Below are positions 18,123-27,075 of a DNA stretch of 64,000 nt, one piece after another. The number at the start of each line of letters is the position of its first letter. Position 1 is the stretch's first letter. A program made the position numbers and the translations under genes. The notes under the pieces were generated by a model, which was not told the origin of the DNA, made no database searches, and saw nothing but the letters and a program-made list of their open reading frames with translations. The stretch comes from Gammaproteobacteria bacterium (GTDB taxonomy: Bacteria; Pseudomonadota; Gammaproteobacteria; Steroidobacterales; GCA-2729495): positions 1-64,000 of the forward strand of contig JASLMV010000004.1 of assembly GCA_030746435.1 (NCBI GenBank). The letters run 5' to 3'.

Positions 18123-19310
18123 ATGAGCGATAGCCATAAAAAACAACAAGCGCCTGCAAGCGCATTGACCCGCCCCACCTCTCCGGTATCACCGATACCG
18201 GGGTTGATGTGGTTCTATGTGTTGTGGATCTGCCTGGCAACGCTCAGCGCCGTACTCGGTCATTCAGAGATAAGCCGCGGCGGTAGCCTGTTCCTGCTCG
18301 GCGGCATCGCCAGCACTAATTTTTTCTTCGCGAGCATCATGCGCTCCGAACCACGCAGCACCGGCCTGAAACAACTGCTCTCTATGTACCAGACCATCAT
18401 GGCCATCGCCTGGACCAGCGCTTATTTCTATTTCAGCCACGGCGCGGGTGACCTGGTCCTGGGCATGTACATGACCGCACTGATGTTTTCAATGTTTCAC
18501 CTGAACACGAAGAAGGTGCTTAAACTCGGTGCCGCTGCGTTGCTTGGTTATCTGTTCGTCGTATTAGCAAAAATGCTATCCACCGGTACCTTTATCATGT
18601 CTCTGGCCGACGGGATTCGCTTCCTGGTCCTGATCGCAGTTATCGGATGGGCCTATATGTTCGCGCGCCAGTTACGTGACCTGCGCTATTCGCTGCAGTA
18701 TCGGAACGAGGAGTTGCAAACCGTTGTTGAACGGGTCACACGAATTTCCGAAGTTGACCACCTGACCAAATCCTTCAACCGCCGCCATATCATGGAGGTT
18801 CTTGCCCGGGAACGTTCGCGCGCCGACAGGTCGGGCAGCATATTCTCGATCCTGCTATTCGACCTCGATCATTTCAAACGCATCAACGACCGGTATGGCC
18901 ACCTGATCGGCGACCAGATCCTCAGTGACTTTGCGAACCGGGTAAAAGGCGAACTGCGCGGTATGGATATGGTCAATGCAACCGAACACAAGCGTTCATT
19001 TGGCCGCTATGGCGGTGAAGAATTTATTGCGGTTCTGCCCGGCACAGCGCTTACCGGCGCCAAGCGCTGTGCTGACCGCATCCGCAAAATAATTGCAGAC
19101 CAGCAGTTTCGCGACCGCTACAGCGTGACCGTTTCGGTCGGCGTTGCAGAATATCAACTTGGCGAAACGGTGCCCCAGTTACTCACCAGGGCAGATGAGG
19201 CGCTCTATAAAGCGAAGCGCGATGGCCGCAATTGCGTTCGCGAAAGCCAGCGCGAAGATCACAAGGATTCAGGAACAGTCCCGAACCTGCGCATCCTGCG
19301 CAAGGACTGA
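18123..19310 (+). CDS. Membrane diguanylate cyclase (GGEEF) with an insertion before the active site
   Basis: Makes cyclic di-GMP from two GTP. The N-terminal half has about six hydrophobic helices (roughly 28-190) of no named sensor type. A short coiled coil leads into a GGDEF domain beginning DHLTKSFNRRH, with FDLDHFKRINDRYGH and the active-site loop RYGGEEF. Normally an inhibitory RxxD lies five residues before that loop. Here RGMD is followed by about 14 residues (MVNATEHKRSFGRY), an insertion of roughly nine, so product inhibition may be altered. An ATG 63 bases upstream is also in frame; neither start has a strong ribosome site. Confidence 0.85.
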   Translation: MSDSHKKQQAPASALTRPTSPVSPIPGLMWFYVLWICLATLSAVLGHSEISRGGSLFLLGGIASTNFFFASIMRSEPRSTGLKQLLSMYQTIMAIAWTSAYFYFSHGAGDLVLGMYMTALMFSMFHLNTKKVLKLGAAALLGYLFVVLAKMLSTGTFIMSLADGIRFLVLIAVIGWAYMFARQLRDLRYSLQYRNEELQTVVERVTRISEVDHLTKSFNRRHIMEVLARERSRADRSGSIFSILLFDLDHFKRINDRYGHLIGDQILSDFANRVKGELRGMDMVNATEHKRSFGRYGGEEFIAVLPGTALTGAKRCADRIRKIIADQQFRDRYSVTVSVGVAEYQLGETVPQLLTRADEALYKAKRDGRNCVRESQREDHKDSGTVPNLRILRKD

Positions 19311-19313
19311 ACG

Positions 19314-20720
19314 CTAGAGCGACTTCAGGAAACTCAGAAGGACAGCACGGTCTTTTTTGCTCAGTGCACGGAACCGACGCTGGGCGGATTTCGCCTCACC
19401 TCCGTGCCAGAGTATCGCTTCCTCCAGTGTGCGCGCCCTGCCATCGTGCAGATAGCCCTGCTGCCCGGCAGACACCGTTTCCGTCAGGCCTATTCCCCAC
19501 AGCGGTGGTGTGCGCCATTCGCTGCCCGATGCAAGATAGTCTGGCCTGCCGTCTTCGAGGCCTTCGCCCATATCATGGAGCAACAGATCCGTAAACGGAT
19601 GGATTGTCTGATTTGCCAGTTCCGGAAAACCTTCGCTGTCGCCGGTCTTAAGTGTCGGCATATGACACTGTACGCAGCCACTGCTATAAAAGATCGACCG
19701 GCCCTGCATAACCTTTACGTCGTCGGCGTTGCGCTGCCGAGGTACCGCCGTTAACAGCACGTAGCGCGTCAATTGCTCGAAGAACTCGGGACGAAACTGG
19801 GCCTCGGGGGGATGCAGCGCTGCCGTTTCAAGGCAGGCGTCCTGCACCGCAGGACAATTATCATCGGGATTGATTGCTGTGGTGACACCCATATCGCCCA
19901 GGGCGGCACCCGCGTTCTGGAGTTCAACCGTCGGGACATTGGCCTTCCAGCCAAACCGCCCCGGTGCATTGCGTTGCTGTTTGGCGTCCCAGACGATATT
20001 CATCCGGCCCGAAATCCCGTCACCGTTACTGTCATCCGGGTCGGCAAGATCAAGCAACGTCTCCGCCGGCACCCGTTCGAGCAACCCAAGCCCGATCACC
20101 GGATTGGCCGTTCGCAGCGACACCATCATATCGGCCGGCAGCTCGCCGAAGGCAAGCTGACTGAAAACCACCTTTGGCTTACGCGCCCTGAACGGCGTGC
20201 CGTCAGTGTAATAGCCGACAAAATATTCCCACTCCAGGTGAGCGTTGCCTTCCGGTTGCACACCGTCGACTGCGCGATGCTGGAACTGGCCACCGTAGTT
20301 GGCCAGCGGTTTCGGCCCCCCGTGGCCGTCGTCGCCGGGAACGCTGAAGCGTACGAGTACCGATTCGAAGTCTTCCCCGTCTGCCGGCAGGAAGCCACGA
20401 CCATTATTGATATGACAGGACGCGCAGGCGATCGCGTTGAAGGTTGGGCCCAGCCCATCCTGGTCCGGCACTTCACCTGGCGCAGGATCCCACTCGCTCA
20501 CGAACTGCCGCTGACCGAACATGAACTGCGGGAAACGCATCGGGCCGGCATTCGGGATCATTTGTTTGAAAGCGGTGATGTCTGCGCGATCTACTGTCGC
20601 GGCGCCCCCGAGTTCCGGAGATTGTGGCGATTTGAGGAAAGAAGCGCGCAGCGCCTGCGCCCCCGCCCCGTTGGCGAGCGCCAAAAAAATAACCAGGGTG
20701 CCGAACAGACTGCGCTTCAC
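19314..20720 (-). CDS. Di-heme oxidoreductase, DUF1111 (putative thiol oxidoreductase)
   Basis: A 468-residue periplasmic c-type cytochrome with a signal peptide (about 1-21, ending AGA). Two heme-attachment motifs are visible: CASCH near residue 78 and CVQCH near 352. The family hallmark HPFTDLLLHDMGEGL and the end HGGEAKSAQRRFRALS mark DUF1111, which is distantly related to di-heme cytochrome c peroxidases. The true reaction is not established for the family. The start is a GTG with an AGGA site. It follows the unknown secreted gene by 14 bases and is convergent with the diguanylate cyclase. Confidence 0.87.
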   Translation of the reverse strand: MKRSLFGTLVIFLALANGAGAQALRASFLKSPQSPELGGAATVDRADITAFKQMIPNAGPMRFPQFMFGQRQFVSEWDPAPGEVPDQDGLGPTFNAIACASCHINNGRGFLPADGEDFESVLVRFSVPGDDGHGGPKPLANYGGQFQHRAVDGVQPEGNAHLEWEYFVGYYTDGTPFRARKPKVVFSQLAFGELPADMMVSLRTANPVIGLGLLERVPAETLLDLADPDDSNGDGISGRMNIVWDAKQQRNAPGRFGWKANVPTVELQNAGAALGDMGVTTAINPDDNCPAVQDACLETAALHPPEAQFRPEFFEQLTRYVLLTAVPRQRNADDVKVMQGRSIFYSSGCVQCHMPTLKTGDSEGFPELANQTIHPFTDLLLHDMGEGLEDGRPDYLASGSEWRTPPLWGIGLTETVSAGQQGYLHDGRARTLEEAILWHGGEAKSAQRRFRALSKKDRAVLLSFLKSL

Positions 20721-20734
20721 TCGAAGTCCTTTGC

Positions 20735-21478
20735 CTACTGCGTCGGTATAGCCGCGCCAAGCCTCGAACCGACTTCACGCATCGCCTTATCCCAGGCATC
20801 CATGTCGAACGACTTAACGAGTTCCGGCAGGTGCGCAATTTTATAACCGCTCAGCACAACTGACGTGACCGTACGGGCGCCTTTATCGCCTGCAATCGCA
20901 GTCCAGGTGGAAATTTCATCCCCGGTTTCCATCGGTACGACGACCGAGGCCTGGCCTGCTGCAAACTCGGCCGAGCCCGCCGGGTGCGACTCTACCAGCA
21001 ACAGGCCGGGGCGTGTATCGCCTTCTCGCTGCATATAGATTTGCAGGACAAAGTCTTGCGCGCTGTTGTCTTCGGGCAGGGTGACTTCGTAGTTCACGGT
21101 AAAGGAATACAGGCCGGGGCAAAGTGGTTTGAATACCTCACGTGTCCACTCGCCGAATGAGGGCGCTCGATATTGCGATCGAAACGGCCGACCGTCCACC
21201 GTCATATTCAGCGCCGTCTTATTGTAGTCGATGCGCTGGCGTTCACCTTCATGCAGCAGGCCCTCGCCGACAAAGGTAAAGCCCAGGTGTTCATCATGGC
21301 AAAACTCAACCATTTTCTCTGCAGAAATTTTGCCGTCTTCCAGCAAACCAAAAAAATGCTCGAAATTTTCCTGGGTGAATTCCTGTGTATCGATCGGCAG
21401 GGGCGAGCGTGCGTTTGCCGATATCGACAATATAGTTGCCAAAATCAGAATTGTTATAGTCTGTTTATTCGCACTCAC
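20735..21478 (-). CDS. Secreted protein of unknown function upstream of the DUF1111 cytochrome
   Basis: I do not recognise this family. From the GTG at 21478 the 247-residue product has a clear signal peptide (hydrophobic TITILILATILSISANA). A mostly beta mature domain follows, with strands such as GLYSFTVNYEVTL and DFVLQIYMQREG. It ends in a helix (LPELVKSFDMDAWDKAMREVGSRLG). Only two cysteines appear (EFCHDEH and PLCPG). A longer reading to 21592 would hide the signal peptide, so the internal GTG is preferred. Spacing of 14 bases to the cytochrome gene implies one operon and possibly a shared role. Confidence 0.65.
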   Translation of the reverse strand: MSANKQTITILILATILSISANARSPLPIDTQEFTQENFEHFFGLLEDGKISAEKMVEFCHDEHLGFTFVGEGLLHEGERQRIDYNKTALNMTVDGRPFRSQYRAPSFGEWTREVFKPLCPGLYSFTVNYEVTLPEDNSAQDFVLQIYMQREGDTRPGLLLVESHPAGSAEFAAGQASVVVPMETGDEISTWTAIAGDKGARTVTSVVLSGYKIAHLPELVKSFDMDAWDKAMREVGSRLGAAIPTQ

Positions 21479-21656
21479 GATGCTTAATTCCCCTAATGCG
21501 GTAAACAAAGTGTTGGCCACCAGAGACCGGAGGTCAAAGCCTGCGGCTCCGGTGTTCATGTACCGGAATACCCGAATCCGGTAGCCTGCCACAGCAGGCG
21601 GGCAAAAAAAGTATGATTGACGGGGCCAAGCTCACCGATAGCATGGGAAGCCGGTT

Positions 21657-23048
21657 TTGTCGCTAGCAAAAATCATTCGTCTGCTCGTCTGCTCTCTTTT
21701 GGCCTCAGCGTTGTGGGGACCAATATTGCGTGCCCAGGAAGTGGGTTACATACCCATAGTCGACGCCACTCCGGGGATACCGGGCCTCGGCGCGGGAATG
21801 CGCTTCACGACCAGTGTCTACGAAGATCAGTACGGTGAAAGTGACCTGGTCCCACTGTATCTCTACGAGGGCGATTACCTTTACGCGCACGGCACCCGGT
21901 ACGGTGCGCATCTGTTTCGTAACGAACACTTTGAGCTAAACCTGGAGGCCAAGTACGACTTTGGTGAGCTGCAGGTCGATGGTGATGATGCTTTCTACGA
22001 CACGGTCGAGGAACGCGATCAAACCTGGGAGGGCGGTGTTACTGCTGCCGTAAAAGGTGATTGGGGTCAGCTCAAACTTGCCTGGTACACCGATCTGGAA
22101 AGCAAGCACAGCGGGAATGAAGTACAACTGAATTACCGTTACCGCTTCGATATCGGCAACTGGATGATATCGCCCTACGTGACCGGGGTCTGGCAGGACA
22201 GCAATATCGCCAATTATTACTATGGCGTTTCAGTGGGTGAGTCACGGCCCGATCTTCCGGCCTACAGTATTACGAACGCTTTCAACCTCGAGTTTGGCGT
22301 AAACACCTGGTACCAGTTTACGCCGCGGACTTTCATATTCGGCAATTTCGCAATAACCGGCCTTGATGAGCAGATCGTCGACAGTCCGCTGGTAGCCGAA
22401 GAAACCGCAAGTGCAGTATTCGTCGGGGCCGGCTATCTGTTCGGCGACGACAAGCCGAAGCGCTACGGCGGAACATTATGGAAGCGTGACTGGTCGTGGC
22501 GGGTCAACTACGGGTATCAGGCCGATGAGAATATTTTTCCCTATATCATGACCGGCGATATCAGTCACAGTAAAGAAGTCGATACCGAGATCGCCGGCTT
22601 TACCATCGGCAGACTGTTCCAGGGTGGGGACCGGGCTGAGTTCTGGGGCAAGTTAAGTTACAACCGGCATTTGGAAAATCCCGGACAGGACAATTTCGCA
22701 AGTTATTCCGCCTATATGATGGCCATTGGAAAAGGTTATTCACCGTGGTCGAAGCAGCTGGCATTCCGTTACGGCTTTGGTTTCGGCATCAACTATGCGC
22801 AGGAAGTCCCCCTGGCAGAGCAGATCAAGCAGGCGCGTAAAGGAGAAAAGACCAGTCGCCTGTTGAATTACCTCGAGTTCATGATTGACTTTCCGGTAGA
22901 CCGGTTAATCAAATCAAAACTTACCCGAAATTGTTTTCTGGGCCTTACGGTCATGCACCGCTCCGGAATATTCGGGACATCGGATGTCCTGGGTTCGGTC
23001 GCCGGCGGTTCCGACTGGGTAACGTTGTCTTACGAGTGTGTGCGATGA
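21657..23048 (+). CDS. Outer-membrane protein: MipA/OmpV-like barrel followed by a PagL-like barrel
   Basis: A 463-residue protein with a signal peptide (about 1-26, ending LRA). Residues ~30-265 look like a MipA/OmpV barrel: YLYAHGTRYGAHLF, alternating aromatic strands, then SAVFVGAGYLFGD. Residues ~275-463 form a second strand-rich unit that resembles the acyloxyacyl hydrolase/PagL group. It holds VMHRSGIFG, and the HRS fits the His-x-Ser pair of lipid A 3-O-deacylase. If correct, it could both form a barrel and trim lipid A. It starts at TTG, and its last four bases overlap the next gene (ATGA). The domain split is my reading and has not been tested. Confidence 0.6.
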   Translation: MSLAKIIRLLVCSLLASALWGPILRAQEVGYIPIVDATPGIPGLGAGMRFTTSVYEDQYGESDLVPLYLYEGDYLYAHGTRYGAHLFRNEHFELNLEAKYDFGELQVDGDDAFYDTVEERDQTWEGGVTAAVKGDWGQLKLAWYTDLESKHSGNEVQLNYRYRFDIGNWMISPYVTGVWQDSNIANYYYGVSVGESRPDLPAYSITNAFNLEFGVNTWYQFTPRTFIFGNFAITGLDEQIVDSPLVAEETASAVFVGAGYLFGDDKPKRYGGTLWKRDWSWRVNYGYQADENIFPYIMTGDISHSKEVDTEIAGFTIGRLFQGGDRAEFWGKLSYNRHLENPGQDNFASYSAYMMAIGKGYSPWSKQLAFRYGFGFGINYAQEVPLAEQIKQARKGEKTSRLLNYLEFMIDFPVDRLIKSKLTRNCFLGLTVMHRSGIFGTSDVLGSVAGGSDWVTLSYECVR

Positions 23049-23587
23049 AGCGCATCTGGCCATTATTTGCTTTGCTATGTCTGCTCGGTAGTCAAGCCGG
23101 TGCCGACGAAACCGTTGGTATATCAGCCAAGCAGTTACAAAGGGCCAGACTAACCATCGATGAAATGAAGGAGGCTGCTCCTGAACTCCAGGCCTATCTT
23201 GATAACGCCCGGGGTTACGCGGTATTCCCGCGCATATTCCGCGCAGGTTACCTCTGGGGAGGCAGTTATGGCCGCGGACTCGTATTTGCGGATCAGGAAT
23301 TAGTCAGTCGTTGCAACCAGTACGGGTTCAGCCTGGGCCTGCAGCTGGGCGCACAAACCTACAAGCAGATCATCCTGTTCCAGTCCGATGAGGCTTTGAA
23401 TACGTTCAAGGAGGGCCGGTTCGAGTTCGAAGGCCGAGCCAGCGTCGCCATTATCACGCTCGGCGCAAATGCCGACCCTGCATTTTTACCCGATGTTGCT
23501 ATCGTCACTCTTACTGAAGCCGGCCTGATGGCGGAAGCTGCCGCCAATGGCGTGAATTATTCGTGCAAGCCCGCCACAGAACGCTAA
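23045..23587 (+). CDS. SYLF-domain (YSC84-like) lipid-binding secreted protein
   Basis: A 180-residue protein with a signal peptide (about 1-20, ending AGA), then a SYLF/YSC84 domain. The typical elements are ARGYAVFPRIFRAGYLWGGSYGRG, GFSLGLQLGAQTYKQIILF and a late strand ASVAIITLGANAD. SYLF domains bind phosphoinositides in eukaryotes. Bacterial versions are periplasmic or outer-membrane proteins of unclear role. The ATG overlaps the stop of the double-barrel gene, so the two are translationally coupled and probably act together at the outer membrane. Confidence 0.85.
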   Translation: MKRIWPLFALLCLLGSQAGADETVGISAKQLQRARLTIDEMKEAAPELQAYLDNARGYAVFPRIFRAGYLWGGSYGRGLVFADQELVSRCNQYGFSLGLQLGAQTYKQIILFQSDEALNTFKEGRFEFEGRASVAIITLGANADPAFLPDVAIVTLTEAGLMAEAAANGVNYSCKPATER

Positions 23588-23608
23588 GCAACGCTCCGGA
23601 ATTGCTTA
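23585..23608. terminator. Symmetric hairpin holding both convergent stop codons
   Basis: TAAGCAA (23585-23591) and TTGCTTA (23602-23608) pair perfectly across a 10-base loop. The left TAA is the stop of the SYLF gene and the right TTA is the mnmE stop on the other strand. There is no long T-tract, so terminator strength is uncertain. Confidence 0.4.
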
Positions 23609-24955
23609 CTTGCCTATACAGAAGCTCGTGAATATCTCACCGAGCAGGTCGTCACTTGAAAACTGACCGGTTATTTCGGCCAGCGCGTTCTGCACCTGCA
23701 GCAATTCCTCTGCCATCAGCTCCCCCTGCGCAGACTGCGACAACAACTGAGTCGCTTGATCGAAATGTTTGCGCGCCCGGCCCAAGCTCTCGAGGTGGCG
23801 CCTGCGGGCCGTAACGTTACCCTCTGCGGCCGGTTCATAACCCAGTTGCTGTTCCAGGTGCGCGCGTAAGGTCTCGATGCCGGCGCCGGTAAGAGCTGAA
23901 ATCGCCACTGTGTTGTCCGCACCTGCAGAAAACCCCGGCCGTTCATCGCTAAGGTCGATTTTGTTCCGCACGATCGTGTAATTCAGGCCGGGCGGCAATT
24001 CAGCCACCAACTTATCGGGCGTATCGGCACTGTTTGCATCTATGACGAGCAATGCATGATCTGCGTTACCGAGTTCGCGTTGCGCCCGGCGCACGCCTTC
24101 CTCCTCGATTGCATCGCCCGCGACCCGCAAACCTGCCGTGTCTATGATATTGAGTGGCAACCCGTTCAGTTCTATATGCTCGCGAATCAGGTCGCGGGTT
24201 GTGCCTTCTATGTCCGTAACTATGGCCGCGTCGTAACCGGCCAGTACATTAAGCAAACTCGACTTACCGGCGTTGGATCGGCCTGCCAGAACTACCGTGG
24301 CGCCATCACGCAGCAGGCAACCCTGCGTTACAGTTTTTTCTACGCCCTCGAAACTCGCACTTACAGAGTCCAGCCGCCTGCGCAAAGCATCGTCGGACAG
24401 AAAATCGATTTCTTCTTCCGGGAAATCCATCGCGGCCTCTACGTGCACCCGCAGGGCTGTTACTTCCTCGTTCAGCGCAAGAACGATATCGGAAAACCGT
24501 CCCTGCATTGAGCGCTGAGCTGCGCGTGCCGCGGTCTTCGAAGAACTGTCGATCAGGTCTGCTATGGCTTCGGCCTGCGCCAGATCGATCTTGTCGTTCA
24601 AAAACGCACGCCTGGAAAATTCGCCGGCTTCTGCAACACGCGCTCCAAGGCTGCAGACCCGCTCGATAAGCATCCCGCAAACCACCGTGCCGCCGTGACC
24701 GTGCAGTTCAAGGACATCTTCTCCCGTAAAAGAATCAGGCCCCGGGAAATACAACGCGAGCCCCCTGTCGAGTGGCTGGCCGTCCGCATCGAGGAAGTCT
24801 GTGAGGGTCGCGTAACGCGACTCCGGCAACTTGCCCAGCAATGTCTCCGCGATGTCGGCTACAAGGCTTCCGGAAATACGAATTACCGCAATACCGGCCC
24901 GCCCGGCCGGTGTTGCGCGCGCTACTATGGTGTCATCAGAGTGAAAGTTGGCCAT
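23606..24955 (-). CDS. mnmE: tRNA modification GTPase MnmE (TrmE)
   Basis: Partner of MnmG in modifying U34 of tRNAs. It has an N-terminal folate-binding domain (DTIVARATPAGRAG), a central helical domain, and an inserted G domain with GRSNAGKSSLLN, DIEGTTRD and the switch DTAGLR. The invariant C-terminal FCIGK carries the catalytic Cys. At 449 residues from the ATG at 24955 it is close to the 454 of E. coli. A GTG four codons upstream is an alternative. It lies downstream of yidC on the minus strand in the usual order. Confidence 0.97.
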   Translation of the reverse strand: MANFHSDDTIVARATPAGRAGIAVIRISGSLVADIAETLLGKLPESRYATLTDFLDADGQPLDRGLALYFPGPDSFTGEDVLELHGHGGTVVCGMLIERVCSLGARVAEAGEFSRRAFLNDKIDLAQAEAIADLIDSSSKTAARAAQRSMQGRFSDIVLALNEEVTALRVHVEAAMDFPEEEIDFLSDDALRRRLDSVSASFEGVEKTVTQGCLLRDGATVVLAGRSNAGKSSLLNVLAGYDAAIVTDIEGTTRDLIREHIELNGLPLNIIDTAGLRVAGDAIEEEGVRRAQRELGNADHALLVIDANSADTPDKLVAELPPGLNYTIVRNKIDLSDERPGFSAGADNTVAISALTGAGIETLRAHLEQQLGYEPAAEGNVTARRRHLESLGRARKHFDQATQLLSQSAQGELMAEELLQVQNALAEITGQFSSDDLLGEIFTSFCIGK

Positions 24956-24992
24956 CGCAATAAACACCGGCCGTATGCGGTTATATCAGGGC

Positions 24993-26657
24993 TTAGTCCG
25001 CATGCATTTTACGGTTGATGTTCCACTGTTGTGCAACTGAAAGAACCGAGTTGGTAAGCCAGTAAAGCACCAGCCCCGACGGGAAAAATGCGAAGAAGCC
25101 TGTGAACATGATCGGCAGTATGCTCATGATCTTGGCCTGCATGGGATCCGGCGGTGCAGGGTTCAGTTTTTGCTGGACGAACATCGCGACACCCATCAAC
25201 ACCGGCAATATGAAAAAGGGGTCACGGGATGACAGATCAGTGATCCAGAGTGCAAACGGCGCCTGACGCATCTCTACGCTTTCCAGAAGTACCCAGTAAA
25301 AAGCAATAAAAAATGGAATCTGGATCAACATGGGTAAACATCCGGCCGCAGGATTTACCTTCTCACGCTTGTACAGGTCCATCATGTGCGTACTCAGCGC
25401 CTGTCGGTCATCCTTGTAACGTTCCTGCAGGGCTTTGAGCCGCGGCTGCAACTTGCGCATTTTCGCCATCGACCTGCCGCTGGCTTCGGTCAGCTTGTAA
25501 AACGCCGCCTTGATCAAAAAGGTCACGAGGATAATCGACCAGCCCCAGTTACCAACGAAGCCATGCACAAACTCCAGCAACCAGAACAACGGCTGAGCGA
25601 GGATCGCGAGCAGACCGTAATCGACGGTCAGCTCCAGGCCTTCTGCTGTTTCCTCGAGCTGCCGTTGCAACTTCGGGCCGATGAAAAGTTTCGCACTTAA
25701 GGTAGCCTCGGCACCCGCCGGCACGACTGTGGCCGGTCCGCTGGCCCTTAGGGTGTAGATACCTTTTTCATATTGGGCATCGTAATTGTAGGTTTCGCCA
25801 GGCGGCGGTACCGCGGCAGACAGGAAATGATGTTCGATAGCGGCGATCCAGCCATTCGCGACCTGCAGGGACAGCGGTTCTCCCGCAAGGTCCTCCGGGT
25901 CGATCTTTTCATATTTTTCGCCATCGTAAGCGACCGGCCCGTGAAACGAATAGGAATCAACGTTAAACATCGACCTTTCGGGCGGGTTGTGTAACTTTCG
26001 AATCTGCAGATAACTCAGGCCACGCCAGTCTGACTGGCTGTTGTTCCGAACCCTGTAGTCCAGGCCGATGTCGTAGCGACCGCGGCGAAAGCGATAGATT
26101 TTTTCAACTGTTACACCGCTGCCGTCTGACCAGGCAAGGGGTACCTCGAGTGAATCGCTGCCTTCAGCCATCGAGTAAGCTTTTTTAGCGGCGGTCAGCG
26201 TCGCCAGGTGTGTCGGCCCGCCCTGCGAACCGTCTACCAGGCCGCCACCCAGCACATACTGGTTGCCCGTTGCATTACTCAGGAGTTGCACCGGCACGTC
26301 GGGTGCAGCTTTGCTTTTCGGATACTGCTTGAGTTCTGCTTTTACCAGTGCGCCGCCCGCGGTGCTGATCTCAAGTTTCAGCAAATCCGTTTCCACTTTG
26401 ATTGTCGCGGACTGGTCTTCGCGGGTTGCTGCGGCGGGGGCTAAGGGAGCATCGCCGGTTGGCGCCATAACAGGAAGTTCGCCGTTTTCTGCCGCCGTTA
26501 CCGCGGGTAGTTCAACGGGCGCGGGCCTTTCTTCTGTTTGAACGGGTAACGGGGCTTCGCTGCCCGGCGCCGGCTGGTTTTCCATCTGCCACCTGGACCA
26601 TGTAAGAAAGGCCAGTCCGCCAAACAGGGCCCAGAGTATGATTCGTTGGTTATCCAT
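24993..26657 (-). CDS. yidC: Membrane protein insertase YidC
   Basis: Inserts and folds inner-membrane proteins, alone or with SecYEG; subunit c of ATP synthase is a classic substrate. At 554 residues it has a first helix (MDNQRIILWALFGGLAFL), a large periplasmic beta domain (~60-320), and the Oxa1-type core with GNWGWSIILVTFLIKAAFYKLT, then PMLIQIPFFIAFYWVL, and a short C-terminal tail. The ATG overlaps the rnpA stop (TGATG). The small yidD gene that usually lies between rnpA and yidC is missing here. Confidence 0.97.
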   Translation of the reverse strand: MDNQRIILWALFGGLAFLTWSRWQMENQPAPGSEAPLPVQTEERPAPVELPAVTAAENGELPVMAPTGDAPLAPAAATREDQSATIKVETDLLKLEISTAGGALVKAELKQYPKSKAAPDVPVQLLSNATGNQYVLGGGLVDGSQGGPTHLATLTAAKKAYSMAEGSDSLEVPLAWSDGSGVTVEKIYRFRRGRYDIGLDYRVRNNSQSDWRGLSYLQIRKLHNPPERSMFNVDSYSFHGPVAYDGEKYEKIDPEDLAGEPLSLQVANGWIAAIEHHFLSAAVPPPGETYNYDAQYEKGIYTLRASGPATVVPAGAEATLSAKLFIGPKLQRQLEETAEGLELTVDYGLLAILAQPLFWLLEFVHGFVGNWGWSIILVTFLIKAAFYKLTEASGRSMAKMRKLQPRLKALQERYKDDRQALSTHMMDLYKREKVNPAAGCLPMLIQIPFFIAFYWVLLESVEMRQAPFALWITDLSSRDPFFILPVLMGVAMFVQQKLNPAPPDPMQAKIMSILPIMFTGFFAFFPSGLVLYWLTNSVLSVAQQWNINRKMHAD

Positions 26658-27049
26658 CAAGCATCATTGTCCTTGTTACCGCGCCTGAGCCCCGCACTTT
26701 CTGCCTTGCGCACCCTGTCCCAGTGCTGCTCAAGACTTGCGTACAAGTCTGCGTTGCTGGCGGCTTCTGCCGCCGCCCGGGCCATGATAATAATGTCTAT
26801 GCCGCCAAGCGTCCTGCACTCGTGGCGAAAGCTTTCTCTTGCCAACCGGCGAATCCTGTTCCGCCCCACGGCTTTCCTGATGCGCTTTTTCGCAACCGCA
26901 AAACCAAGGCGTGCTGTATCGCCGTCGTTACTGCGATACAGAACGGTGAAGTAGCGATCCCCCGACCGCTGTGCCCCGCTGAAAACCCGCTGATACTGGG
27001 CCGGGGTGGTGAGTCTGGAAAGACGGCTGTAATTGAAAGATTGGCTGGC
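26657..27049 (-). CDS. rnpA: RNase P protein component (start codon unresolved)
   Basis: Protein subunit that helps the RNase P ribozyme mature tRNA 5' ends. The family core is clear: SRLTTPAQYQRVF, RYFTVLYRSN, RLGFAVAKKRIRKAVGRNR and IRRLARESFR. The start is the problem. The domain should begin near 27040, yet in this frame there is no ATG, GTG or TTG between there and 27250. The frame stays open through the whole of rpmH, with in-frame TTG codons only at 27250, 27265 and 27307. An ACG at 27049 behind a GGGGG run would give a normal 130-residue protein. The coordinate given is that provisional guess. Confidence 0.8.
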   Translation of the reverse strand, partial: ASQSFNYSRLSRLTTPAQYQRVFSGAQRSGDRYFTVLYRSNDGDTARLGFAVAKKRIRKAVGRNRIRRLARESFRHECRTLGGIDIIIMARAAAEAASNADLYASLEQHWDRVRKAESAGLRRGNKDNDA

Positions 27050-27075
27050 CGTCGCCGCATCCCCCGCAGGGACCG

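Noticed and set aside
18493-18508. parS-like TGTTTCACCTGAACAC in the diguanylate cyclase gene
   Set aside because: Four mismatches to the palindrome, including a central base; probably chance.
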